Of a DNA stretch of 48,085 nucleotides, positions 34,066 to 42,610 are shown one piece after another (the stretch's first letter is position 1; every line of letters begins with the position of its first letter). Where the stretch lies: assembly GCA_021793115.1 (NCBI GenBank), contig JAJYTJ010000006.1, positions 1 to 48,085 on the forward strand, written 5' to 3'. This DNA comes from Actinomycetes bacterium (lineage in GTDB: Bacteria > Actinomycetota > Actinomycetes > Actinomycetales > Cellulomonadaceae). The position numbers were made by a program, and so were the translations under genes. Below the pieces are notes generated by a model. That model saw only the letters and a program-made list of their open reading frames with translations, searched no databases and was not told the origin of the DNA.

Positions 34066-35105
34066 GTCGCGAGCACCCGGCGGACCGCCGCCTCGATCCG
34101 GTCCGGCATCGGCAGGATCACCTGCTCGAGCGTCCGGGCGTAGGCGACCGGCGTGTCTGGGTTCGCCACCCGCGCCGCGGGCACGTGGAGCAGGCCGGGA
34201 TCGACGTCCGTGACCGTGGCCACCACCTCGCCGGACATGCCGAAGGACCGGTAGTCCTCGTCGACGACGACGAGGCGGCCCGTCTTCGCCACGGACGCGA
34301 GGATCGCCTCGCGGTCCAGCGGCACGAGGCTGCGCAGGTCCACCACCTCGACGGAGATCCCGTCCGCAGCGAGCCGCTCCGCGACGTCGAGCGCATGGTG
34401 CACCGACCGCGAGACGGTGACGATCGTGACGTCCGTGCCCGGCCGTGCCACCGCGGCGACGCCGATCGGCACGGTGTACGCGCCCTCCGGCACGTCGCCG
34501 ACGGCGCGGTCGTTGCGGGCCATCCAGGCCAGCCCCATGACCCCCTTGTGGAAGACGTAGACCACGGGCCCGTCGTCGCGGATGGCCGAGATCATGAGCC
34601 CCTTGGCGTCGTACGGGTTCGACGGGACCACGACCTTCATGCCGGGCAGGTGCGCCAGGGTGCCCCAGAGGCACTGCGAGTGCTGCTCGGCGTCGCTGTA
34701 GCCACCTCCGGCGGCCATCGTCACCACCATCGGGACCGACACCCGGCCGCCCGACTCGTAGTGGATCTTCGCCATGTGGTTGTAGATCTGGTCGAGGCAC
34801 ACCCCCATGAAGTCGGTGAACATCACCTCGACGATCGGACGCATGCCCTCGACCGCGGCGCCGATGCCCAGGCCGAGGAACGCGGACTCGGAGATGGGCG
34901 TGTCGATGATGCGGCTGGGCCCGAACTCGTCGAGCAGCCCCCCGGTTGCCCCAAAGATGCCGCCGTAGGCGCCGACGTCCTCCCCGAGGTAGACGACGGA
35001 CGGGTCTGCCCGCATCTCCAGGGCAATGGCTTCGGCGATCGCCTTCGCCGTCGTCAGGCGGTGCGTGCCGTGGGCCGCCGCCATGGGTTCCTGTGTCGTG
35101 GTCAT
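34062..35105 (-). CDS. 2-oxo acid/acetoin dehydrogenase E1 component, beta subunit
   Basis: The protein has 347 residues. It contains VVYLGEDVGAYGGIFGATGG, the PISESAFLGLGIGAA block, EVMFTDFMGVCLDQIYNH and the C-terminal transketolase domain with GRLVVVDEDYRSFGMSGEV. It forms the active site with the alpha subunit, where TPP-bound hydroxyethyl is made and passed to a lipoyl arm. The acetoin or branched-chain/pyruvate substrate is uncertain. It sits between E1alpha (33-bp gap) and the lipoyl-domain gene (overlap). Confidence 0.88.
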   Translation of the reverse strand: MTTTQEPMAAAHGTHRLTTAKAIAEAIALEMRADPSVVYLGEDVGAYGGIFGATGGLLDEFGPSRIIDTPISESAFLGLGIGAAVEGMRPIVEVMFTDFMGVCLDQIYNHMAKIHYESGGRVSVPMVVTMAAGGGYSDAEQHSQCLWGTLAHLPGMKVVVPSNPYDAKGLMISAIRDDGPVVYVFHKGVMGLAWMARNDRAVGDVPEGAYTVPIGVAAVARPGTDVTIVTVSRSVHHALDVAERLAADGISVEVVDLRSLVPLDREAILASVAKTGRLVVVDEDYRSFGMSGEVVATVTDVDPGLLHVPAARVANPDTPVAYARTLEQVILPMPDRIEAAVRRVLAT

Positions 35106-35138
35106 GGCTCCTCCTCACGAGCTTCTTCGCGCTTCTCG

Positions 35139-36155
35139 TCACGCGAACACGTGGTCGCCGGCGTGGGCGGGGTCGGGCAGCGGCGCCGCCTTCGCGGCGG
35201 TGATCGCCGCCTCGACGCGCGCCACGGCCTCGCGTGCGATCGCGTCCGCCTCGCCGGGGCCGAGGAGACCGTCGCCCTCGAGCGACGCGCGATAGGTCGG
35301 CAGGGGGTCGCGGTCCGGCACGCCCTCCAGGTCCGGCCGGTACCCCTGCGCGTCGCCCTCGAAGTGCCCCCACAAGCGCAGGGTGTGCACCTCGATGAGG
35401 CTCGGACCCTCGCCCGCCCTGGCGCGCGCGACCGCATCGCGCGCTGCGGCCCAGACGCCCTCCACCGCGTTGTCCTCGACGCGCAGGCCCGGGATGCCGT
35501 ACGCGGCGGCCCGGACCGCGTTGGAGGGCACGCTCGTCGACGCGGAGCGCGGCACGGAGATGCCCCAGTCGTTGTCCTCCACGACGAACACCACCGGCAG
35601 GCGCCACAGAGCGGCCAGGTTGAGCGACTCGTGGAAGGCGCCCTGGTTCGCGGCACCCTCGCCGGTCACCGCGACCGCGATCCGATCGGTCCCGCGGCGT
35701 GCGAACGCGAAGGCCTGCCCCAGCGCGGGCGGATAGCCCTCCGCGATGATGCCGGAGCACGAGAAGTGGGTCGTGGGGTCGAAGAGGTGCATGTGCCCGC
35801 CCCGGCCACGGCCCAGCCCCGTCTCGCGTCCGAAGATCTCGGCGGTCATCGCGTCGAGGTCGACGCCGTGCGCGATGGCCAGGTGGTGCGGCCGGTGGGT
35901 CGCGGTCACGGCATCGTCGGACGTCAGGTGGGCGCACACTCCCGCCGCGACCGGCTCCTGGCCCGCCGAGAGGTGCATCTCCCCCGGGACCAACCCCTTG
36001 CCGATGTCGAACCCCGGGCCCTTGTCGGCGTAGTACTCCCGCCGGATCGCCTCCTCGATCGTCCGGATAAGCACCATGGTCCGGTAGAGGCCCGTGCGCA
36101 CGTCCGGCTCGGGCCTCGTCGCCCCGAGCGGGACCGCCGGTGTCGTCGTCGTCAT
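35139..36155 (-). CDS. 2-oxo acid/acetoin dehydrogenase E1 component, alpha subunit
   Basis: The protein has 338 residues from ATG 36155 with GGGAGG 8 nt upstream; GTG 36164 is an alternative. It is AcoA-like, with HLSAGQEPVAAGV, GRGRGGHMHLFDPTTHFSCS and LWGHFEGDAQGYRP. The TPP-Mg motif is atypical: the GDG Asp (an Mg ligand in known E1s) is Glu in TGEGAANQGAFHES, and the usual ENN-x-YG becomes EDNDWGIS, though the second Asn is kept. The substrate may be acetoin, a 2-oxo acid or something new. An IclR regulator is 75 bp upstream on the same strand. Confidence 0.87.
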   Translation of the reverse strand: MTTTTPAVPLGATRPEPDVRTGLYRTMVLIRTIEEAIRREYYADKGPGFDIGKGLVPGEMHLSAGQEPVAAGVCAHLTSDDAVTATHRPHHLAIAHGVDLDAMTAEIFGRETGLGRGRGGHMHLFDPTTHFSCSGIIAEGYPPALGQAFAFARRGTDRIAVAVTGEGAANQGAFHESLNLAALWRLPVVFVVEDNDWGISVPRSASTSVPSNAVRAAAYGIPGLRVEDNAVEGVWAAARDAVARARAGEGPSLIEVHTLRLWGHFEGDAQGYRPDLEGVPDRDPLPTYRASLEGDGLLGPGEADAIAREAVARVEAAITAAKAAPLPDPAHAGDHVFA

Positions 36156-36230
36156 CTCCCGCACCTCCCGACGTCGCTGTCCTTCCCACCAGCGTGCGCC
36201 GCACCGTGCGGGCGGGACAGCGTGCGTTGT

Positions 36231-36989
36231 TCAGATGGTGACAACGGGGGTCGACAGGGCGAGCCCCAGCCGGACGGCCGCCGTCCGGAGCTGCTCGGCC
36301 CGCGCGACCACCCGCCCGACGCGCGCGGCGGGCACGGACACCGCCACAGCGGCCGGGTGCGGGGCGCCGGGCACGGGCACCGCGACGCACGCGGTGCCGA
36401 GCGCGTACTCCTCGCGGTCCATCGCGAGAGCCGGACCTGCCTCGAGCTGGTGCAGCAGCACGCGCCGGTCGGTGACGGTGTGCGGCGTGAGGTCCGCCAA
36501 CGTGTGCCGGGCGAGGTAGTCGTCGCGCTCCGCCGCCCTCAGCACCGCGAGCACCGCCTTGCCCACCGCCGTCGCGTGGGCGGCGTCCTCGAACCCCACC
36601 CAGAGGTCCACGCGCGGCGCGGCCGGACCGTCGGCCACGTCGAGGAGCCGGATCTCCCCGTCCGTCAGCACCGAGAGATAGGAGGCCGCGCAGAGATCGT
36701 CGCGCAGCGCGACGAGGATCTCGCGGCGGCGCGCAACCGACCGGGCCGCCTGTGCGGGACCGTCGAGCAGCATGCCGAGGTGATCGCCGAGCACGTACCC
36801 CGCGTCGTCGAGGCGAGTCAGGTAACCCTCGTGCACGAGCGTGCGCAGCAGGTGGTAGGTGGTTGCCAGGGGGAGGTCCGCGCGGCGGGCCAGGGCCTTG
36901 GCGGGCATCGGACGACCGGCCTCGCCGACGGCGTCGAGCAGGTGGAGCGCCCGCCGGACCGAGACGATGAGGGTGGGTTCCAGCGCCAT
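36231..36989 (-). CDS. IclR family transcriptional regulator
   Basis: A 252-residue protein with an N-terminal winged helix (VSVRRALHLLDAVGEAGRPM, LPLATTYHLLRTLVHEGYL, about residues 9-60). A C-terminal effector domain carries DAAHATAVGKAVLAVL and YALGTACVAVPVPG. IclR proteins bind small acids and control adjacent catabolic genes. It is on the same strand and 75 bp upstream of the E1alpha start, so it probably controls the E1/lipoyl operon and possibly itself. No clear palindrome was found in the gap. Confidence 0.88.
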   Translation of the reverse strand: MALEPTLIVSVRRALHLLDAVGEAGRPMPAKALARRADLPLATTYHLLRTLVHEGYLTRLDDAGYVLGDHLGMLLDGPAQAARSVARRREILVALRDDLCAASYLSVLTDGEIRLLDVADGPAAPRVDLWVGFEDAAHATAVGKAVLAVLRAAERDDYLARHTLADLTPHTVTDRRVLLHQLEAGPALAMDREEYALGTACVAVPVPGAPHPAAVAVSVPAARVGRVVARAEQLRTAAVRLGLALSTPVVTI

Positions 36990-37074
36990 CGCGGTCCTCC
37001 GCGACGAGGGTAGCTCCGGCTCAGCGCCGCCGCCCGAGCAGCCCTCGTCGGACCCCGTCCGTAGGCTCCGGGGC

Positions 37075-38163
37075 GTGGACCACGCCCTCGTCGCGCGCTG
37101 GCGGCTCGCGAACCAGCTCGTCGCGGCCCCGACCGCGGGCGCCGCCGCCGGGGTCGTCGCGCGCCTGGCCGCGGTGCAGGCACAGGACCTGCTGCCGTCC
37201 GCGTGGTCGATCGCCCAGCGTGCCGGTGGCCTGGCTCACGCGGACGTGTCCGCCGAGCTCGACGCCGGGGCCGTGCTGCGCACGCACGTGCTGCGCCCCA
37301 CCTGGCACGCGGTCGCGCCGGCCGACGTCCGCTGGCTGCTGCGGGCCACCGCGCCCCGGGTCCAGCGCGCGAACCAGGCGCTGTACCGGCGACGAGGCCT
37401 GGACGACGACGCGAGGGCCGGCACCCGGCGCGCGATGGCAGCCGCGCTCGCCGACGGGCGGCACCGGACGCGCGCGGAGCTGTCGGATGCGCTGTCGCGC
37501 GCCGGGTACGTCCTCGACGGCCTGGGCCTCGGCCTGGCGATCATGGACGGCGAGCTCGAGGGCGTCCTGGTCAGCGGGGTCGCCGAGGGGCGGCAGCAGA
37601 CGTACGCACTGCTCGACGAGCGGGCGCCCGGCGTGGACGGGCGTACTCGGGAGGAGGCGCTCGCGGAGCTCGCGCGCCGGTACGTCGCCACACGAGGGCC
37701 TGCCACTGTGGACGACCTGGCGGCCTGGGCGAGCATGACACTCACCGAGGCCCGCACGGCGGTCGGCGCGGTGGCCGACGAGCTACTCCGCGTCGAGGAC
37801 GACGGCGTGACCTGGTGGCACGGCCCGGGCGAGCCGCCGGAGGCGGACGACGGGCCGAGGGCGGACCTGGTGCAGGCGTACGACGAACTGGTCATGTCGT
37901 ACCTGCGCACGCGGTCTGCGATCACCGGCGACGCCGCGCTGCTGACCCGCGGCGGTGGCGCACCGAGGCACTGGCTGCTCGTCGACGGCCGGGCCGCGGC
38001 CCGCTGGGCCTACCGGCGCGACGCGCGCGGCCGGCCGACCCGGCTCGTCGTGCGCCCGCTGCGGGCGTGGAGCCTCGAGGAACGGGCCGCGATCGACGAC
38101 GCCGTCGCCGCCTTCGGACGCTTCGTCGGCGTCGACCTCACGTGGACCGAGGTACCCGGATGA
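37075..38163 (+). CDS. Winged-helix DNA-binding protein (AlkZ/YcaQ-like glycosylase family)
   Basis: The protein has 362 residues from GTG 37075, with TAGGCT 7 nt upstream and no Shine-Dalgarno (probable leaderless start). The HTH_42 family core carries LAAVQAQDLLPSAWSIAQR, where QAQ matches the QxQ catalytic motif of AlkZ. LRPTWHAVAPADVRWLL and RTRAELSDALSRAGY follow. AlkZ unhooks interstrand crosslinks made by DNA-alkylating natural products. Many actinobacterial relatives are uncharacterised, so the glycosylase role is inferred. It is divergent from the IclR gene. Confidence 0.82.
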   Translation: MDHALVARWRLANQLVAAPTAGAAAGVVARLAAVQAQDLLPSAWSIAQRAGGLAHADVSAELDAGAVLRTHVLRPTWHAVAPADVRWLLRATAPRVQRANQALYRRRGLDDDARAGTRRAMAAALADGRHRTRAELSDALSRAGYVLDGLGLGLAIMDGELEGVLVSGVAEGRQQTYALLDERAPGVDGRTREEALAELARRYVATRGPATVDDLAAWASMTLTEARTAVGAVADELLRVEDDGVTWWHGPGEPPEADDGPRADLVQAYDELVMSYLRTRSAITGDAALLTRGGGAPRHWLLVDGRAAARWAYRRDARGRPTRLVVRPLRAWSLEERAAIDDAVAAFGRFVGVDLTWTEVPG

Positions 38164-38220
38164 CCGCGGCGGCAACGCCCTGAGGCTCCCGCAGGCGTCG
38201 CGCGGCCCCCCCGCGCGGCG

Positions 38221-41200
38221 GTGCCATGGGTCGGTGCGATCATGTGCGGGGGGCGCACGAGGCCGACGACCGCACGAGGACGTGAGACGTTGATCGACGC
38301 TGATCCCACGACCATCCTGGTGGTGACCCCGAGCATGGGCGGGCACTACTTCGGCGAGCTCCTGGCGGGCCTCGCCCGCGAGGTCGGCGGGGCGGGCGGG
38401 CGCGTCGTCGTCGTCGAGACGCTCCCGGAGTCTGCGCCGCGGGACGAGGCGGGCGAGCCCGGCGACTTCGCGATCCCCGTGGCATGGTCGCTGGTCGACG
38501 GCGTGGTGTCCGTCACCACGGCCGTCGGGGCGCCGTACCTGCGCGGCCTGCGCGACGCGGGGCGACCAGTGATCCTGTCGAGCACCCTGATGACGGACTT
38601 CGATGCCCCGGCGGCCATGCCGGACAACCATGGCGGTGCGGTCACCGCCGTGGAGCACCTCCTGCGGCACGGCCACACCAGCATCGGTTTCGTCGGGAAC
38701 TTCGCCCAGCAGGACATTCGTGACCGCTTCGCCGGCTACGAGCACGCCTTGCGGTCCCACGGGCTCGTCCCGGACCCCCGGAACGTGCTCACGGCACCGG
38801 ACAACGGCGAGGCGGGCGGTCGGCACGCCGCGCAGGCGCTCCTGGCGCGCGCGGACCGGCCCACCGCCCTCCTGGTCGCCACCGACCGCAACGCCCTCGG
38901 GCTCATGAGCGTGCTCACGCAGGCCGGCGTGCGGCTGCCGGAGGACCTGGCGATCGTGGGGTTCGACAACATCGAGGCGGGTGCGCTGGCCATGCCCGCG
39001 CTGACGAGCGTCGACCAGCCGTTCGACGAGGTCGGGGCGCTCGCGGGCCGGCTGGCGCTGGCCGCGGCACGCGGCGAGCAGGTGCCGAGCACGCCGGTCA
39101 CGCCACGTTCGCCGTCCCTCATGCTCCGCGCGTCCTGCGGGTGCTCCCGGGAGGACGCCGTCGCGGGGACGGGACGGCCGCTGCCGTCGGTGGAGCTGCT
39201 GCGCGACTGGCTCCACCAGGCGCTCGTCACGGCGTTGATCACCGACGGCGTCGGCGAGGTGGTAGCCCACGAGGCGGTGCCGGCGGCGATCGACACGGTC
39301 GACCGGCTGGTCGAGTCCGGCGGGTCCCCGACCCAGGCGCAGATCGACGCGGCCCTCGCGCCGCTCCGCAGCGTGACGACGCGCCCGAGTACCGTGCGGC
39401 GGATCACCGAGGCGTTCACGGCCTACACCGAGGGTCTTGTGGCCCTCGGCGTGCATCCCGAGGCGTGCGCGCAGGTCACGGTGGCGCTGTGGCGGCTCCA
39501 GGCAGGCGCTTTCCGGAGCCAGGTCGACGAGACCGAGACGGCGATCGCCGAGCAGTACGTCGTCGACGCGGGTCTCCTGGACACGACGAGGAACGACCCT
39601 CGCGAGCTTGCGTGGCTCGCGGGCACGCACGTCGGGGCCGGGATCCTGGCCCTGTGGGCCGGGGCGCCGTCCGACGGCCTCCTCGAGATCGTCGGCTCGT
39701 ACGACCCGACGGGCGCCCTTCCGGACCTCGTCGGCACCCGTACCGACGTCCGCTCCTTCCCGCCGCCGGCGCTCCTGGATCTCGTCCGGGGGGCCGGGCG
39801 CGAGATCTGTGCGGTGGTGCCGGTCCGCACCGCCACGCGCGCCTGGGGACTGCTGGCCATCGTCGGTGCCGTGGACTCGAGGTCCACCCGCGAGACGTAC
39901 CAGCACTGGGCAGGGCTGCTGAGCACCGCGCTGGAGTCCCAGCACCTGCAGGAGGAGGTCCGCAGGGCGGCCCTCTACGACACCGTCACCGGGCTGGCGA
40001 ACCGTCGGCTCTTCCTCGACAGGCTCACGGAGGCGATCGCGCGCCGCGACCGGTCCGGCACGCCGTTCGCCGTGCTCTTCCTCGACCTCGACGGCTTCAA
40101 GCTCGTCAACGACTCGCTCGGGCACCAGACGGGTGACCGCGTCCTCGCCGCCGTCGGCGACCGGATCCGACGTGAGCTGCGGAGCGTGGACACGGGAGCA
40201 CGGTTCGGCGGGGACGAGTTCGCCCTCCTGCTGCACGACACCGGCCCGGAGGGTGCGCTCCTGGCCGCCCGTCGGCTGCAGGACGTGCTCGCCGAGGGGG
40301 TGACCGTGGACGGGGCCGACCTCGCGGCCCGCGCCAGCATCGGCATCGTCACCAGCACGGCCGACGACTCGTCCGCCGAGGACCTGTTGCGCGACGCCGA
40401 CATCGCGATGTACCGCGCCAAGAACGACGACCCCGGTACCGCGGCGTTCTTCGACGACGCGATGCGCGCCGACACCCTCCGCCTGCGCCGCCTGCACGCG
40501 GACGTCGCCCGGGCGATGGACCTGCACCAGTTCGAGGTGCACTACCAGCCGATCGTGGACCTCGCCTCCGGGCACACCGACCGCTTCGAGGCGCTGGTCC
40601 GGTGGCGCCACCCGCAGCGGGGGCTGGTGCTGCCGGGCGAGTTCCTCCCCGTCATGGACGAGACCGGGCTGAGCGTGCGGCTCGGCTACTGGATCCTCGA
40701 CGAGGTGTGCCGGCAGCTCGCGCAGTGGGGTCCCCGGGTCGCCAGCGTCGCCGTGAACGTCTCGGAGCGGCAGTTCTGGCACGCCGACCTGCTGCCACGC
40801 GTGCTCCAGACCCTCGATCGGCACCACCTCACGCCGGAGCGGCTGACGCTGGAGGTCAAGGAGGCCGTCCTCATGCGCCGCCGGGAGAGTGCGCTGCAGC
40901 TGATGCAGCAGCTGCACGACGCCGGGCTCCACCTCCACCTCGACAACTTCGGGACCGAGTACTCCTCCTTCGAGACCCTGCAGCGGTTCCCGGTCGACGC
41001 CTTCAAGATCGATCGTTCCTTCCTGAGCGGCGCCGCAGACGAGCAGCGCAGGGGCGCGCTCCTCGCGTCCCTCGTCGGACTGGGTACGTCCCTGGGGCTC
41101 GCCGTGGTGGCGGAGGGCGTCGAGACCAGCGCCCAGCTGGCCCTGCTCCAGAGCGTCGGGTGCGCGGCCGGCCAGGGGTATCTGTTCACTCGTGCCGTGA

Positions 41201-41280
41201 GCCACGAGCGAGCGCCCTCCCTGCTGGACCGGGACCTCGCCCACCAGCCCGGGAGGACGGACGCCGTCGCCGCGGGGTGA
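38221..41280 (+). CDS. LacI-type sugar-binding sensor / GAF-like / GGDEF / EAL protein
   Basis: The frame is 1019 residues from GTG 38221; TTG 38290 would start just before the first domain and is possible. Residues about 30-305 form a LacI-type periplasmic-binding fold without DNA-binding helix or signal peptide (TTILVVTPSMGGHYFGELLA, AIVGFDNIEAGALAMP), ending in an SCGC motif. A helical/GAF-like region (about 320-580) follows. The GGDEF is intact (RFGGDEF at 661-667) with an RxxD inhibitory site five residues before it, so diguanylate cyclase activity is likely. The EAL domain keeps EALVRW (790), EVKE and KIDRSF, but the DDFGTGYSS loop reads DNFGTEYSS (D908, N909), so phosphodiesterase activity is doubtful. 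It probably couples a cytoplasmic sugar-like ligand to c-di-GMP. Confidence 0.88.
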   Translation: MPWVGAIMCGGRTRPTTARGRETLIDADPTTILVVTPSMGGHYFGELLAGLAREVGGAGGRVVVVETLPESAPRDEAGEPGDFAIPVAWSLVDGVVSVTTAVGAPYLRGLRDAGRPVILSSTLMTDFDAPAAMPDNHGGAVTAVEHLLRHGHTSIGFVGNFAQQDIRDRFAGYEHALRSHGLVPDPRNVLTAPDNGEAGGRHAAQALLARADRPTALLVATDRNALGLMSVLTQAGVRLPEDLAIVGFDNIEAGALAMPALTSVDQPFDEVGALAGRLALAAARGEQVPSTPVTPRSPSLMLRASCGCSREDAVAGTGRPLPSVELLRDWLHQALVTALITDGVGEVVAHEAVPAAIDTVDRLVESGGSPTQAQIDAALAPLRSVTTRPSTVRRITEAFTAYTEGLVALGVHPEACAQVTVALWRLQAGAFRSQVDETETAIAEQYVVDAGLLDTTRNDPRELAWLAGTHVGAGILALWAGAPSDGLLEIVGSYDPTGALPDLVGTRTDVRSFPPPALLDLVRGAGREICAVVPVRTATRAWGLLAIVGAVDSRSTRETYQHWAGLLSTALESQHLQEEVRRAALYDTVTGLANRRLFLDRLTEAIARRDRSGTPFAVLFLDLDGFKLVNDSLGHQTGDRVLAAVGDRIRRELRSVDTGARFGGDEFALLLHDTGPEGALLAARRLQDVLAEGVTVDGADLAARASIGIVTSTADDSSAEDLLRDADIAMYRAKNDDPGTAAFFDDAMRADTLRLRRLHADVARAMDLHQFEVHYQPIVDLASGHTDRFEALVRWRHPQRGLVLPGEFLPVMDETGLSVRLGYWILDEVCRQLAQWGPRVASVAVNVSERQFWHADLLPRVLQTLDRHHLTPERLTLEVKEAVLMRRRESALQLMQQLHDAGLHLHLDNFGTEYSSFETLQRFPVDAFKIDRSFLSGAADEQRRGALLASLVGLGTSLGLAVVAEGVETSAQLALLQSVGCAAGQGYLFTRAVSHERAPSLLDRDLAHQPGRTDAVAAG

Positions 41281-41294
41281 GCGGCCGCCGCGCG

Positions 41295-41825
41295 ATGGCC
41301 GGCAACCTGACGACACCGTCGCCGCGACCGGGCGCCGACCCTCCCGACCACCTGGACGGCGCGCCGGGACGCCCGGTGGCAGGGGGCGGCCGGCGCCGCC
41401 CGACGGTGCGACCGTCCGCATCGTCCCGGCGAGGGGACGAACCGCTGGGGTGGTGCGAGGTGGGACCCCGCACCGGGTTCCGGCGCGTGCGCAACTCCCC
41501 CGTCGCCTGGCGCCGCCGCGACGAGGACAAGGACAAGGACGATGCCGCCGTCTGGTCCGCCGTCTGCTTCGTCGTGCGGCTGGGCTACCGCGGCCGTCAC
41601 CTGTCGTACGACCTGGCGCGCGGCGCCGCCGAGCTCGCCCGCTCGGCCGGGACCCGCTCGGCCGGGGCCCGCGCGGTCGAGGGCTACCCGATGGTGACGA
41701 CGCCCGGCGTCGAGGTGACGTGGGGCGAGCTCAACGTGGGGCCCCTCATCACGTTCCTCGCGGCGGGGTTCCGGCAGGTGAGCCGCCCGACGATCCGGCG
41801 CGCGGTGGTGCGGCTCGACCTCTGA
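41295..41825 (+). pseudogene. GNAT-like acetyltransferase, N-terminus degenerate
   Basis: Residues from about 68 onward resemble the C-terminal half of a GNAT acetyltransferase: LGWCEVGPRTGFRRVRNSP, VWSAVCFVVRLGYRGRHLSY, VEGYPM, and a final GFRQVSRPTIRRAVVRLDL. The first 65 residues are low-complexity, Pro/Arg/Gly-rich and not GNAT-like, so the N-terminal beta strands seem lost or out of frame. A 15-bp tandem duplication (41641-41670) adds five residues within the acetyl-CoA-binding helix. It could still be an expressed but divergent gene; start and activity are uncertain. Confidence 0.45.
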
Positions 41826-41837
41826 CGGGCGCTCGGG

Positions 41838-42470
41838 TCAGCGGGCCAGGCTGAACTCGATGACGGCGCGGCCGGCGGCGTACAGCGCGTCCGCGACGGA
41901 GCGCGGATCGCTGAGGTACCCGCTGACCATCGCACCGTCGCGGAGCATGACGAGCTCGTCGGCGACCCGGTCCGAGCCGGGGACGCCGAGCTCGTCCAGG
42001 AGCTCCTGGATGGCGCCCTTGAACCAGCGCCGGTGCCGGTCCACCACACGGCGCACGGGGTGCTCCGGGTCGGCGTACTCGGCCGCGGCGTTGATGAAGG
42101 GGCAGCCCCGGAACCCCGGCGTGCAGCTCTCGGCCCCGATCGCGGCGGCGACGATCCGGAACACCTCCGGGACGTCACCGGCCGCCGCCCGGGCCCCCGC
42201 GACGGCCTCGCGCTCCCACTGCGCCCGCCGCTCGAGGTAGGCGACGATCAGGTCGTCCTTCGTCGGGAAGTGGCGGTAGAAGGTCACCTTGGTGATGCCC
42301 ACGCGGGCCACGATCTTGTCCGCGCTCACCGCGCGCAGGCCCTGCCCGTAGAAGAGCTCCGTGGCGGCGTCGATGATCCGCTCCCGCATCGGCGCCGCCG
42401 GCGCCGGCGTAGCCGCCGCCGCGCCCCGGGCAGCGTCGCCCGCCGCGTCGGCCATGTCGTCCCGTGTCAT
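41838..42470 (-). CDS. TetR family transcriptional repressor
   Basis: The protein has 210 residues from ATG 42470. After an Ala-rich leader the helix-turn-helix begins RERIIDAATELFYGQGLRAV and ends VGITKVTFYRHFPTKDDLIVAYL. The C-terminal ligand domain has FRGCPFINAAAEY, as in TetR repressors of small enzyme operons. It is divergent from the two alpha/beta hydrolase genes. A 24-bp palindrome in the intergenic region lies over the hydrolase promoter and is the likely operator. Confidence 0.9.
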   Translation of the reverse strand: MTRDDMADAAGDAARGAAAATPAPAAPMRERIIDAATELFYGQGLRAVSADKIVARVGITKVTFYRHFPTKDDLIVAYLERRAQWEREAVAGARAAAGDVPEVFRIVAAAIGAESCTPGFRGCPFINAAAEYADPEHPVRRVVDRHRRWFKGAIQELLDELGVPGSDRVADELVMLRDGAMVSGYLSDPRSVADALYAAGRAVIEFSLAR

Positions 42471-42566
42471 GTGGCCCACGAGTCTGCCACACCTCCACCC
42501 GCTCTCGGGGCCGCCGGCCGCGGCCGTCCACTGCTCTTGCGCTCCCTTGCCGAGCCACGTATGGTC

Positions 42567-42590
42567 GGTGGAGTTACTAGTAAGTCTACC
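42567..42590. promoter_or_regulatory. TetR operator (24-bp palindrome)
   Basis: Centre TTACTAGTAA (42574-42583) is a perfect palindrome. It extends to GGTGGAG on the left and CTACC on the right with two mismatched pairs. A TATGGT -10-like hexamer is just upstream. It ends 20 bp before the hydrolase ATG, so bound repressor would block transcription. Confidence 0.7.
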
Positions 42591-42610
42591 AACCCCCTAA
42601 GGAGAACGCC

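Noticed and set aside
34185..37013. 942-residue plus-strand open frame
   Set aside because: Antisense to E1beta, E1alpha and IclR, whose motifs are certain.
37783..41421. 1212-residue minus-strand open frame
   Set aside because: Antisense to the AlkZ-like gene and the GGDEF/EAL gene; its sequence is low complexity and matches no family.
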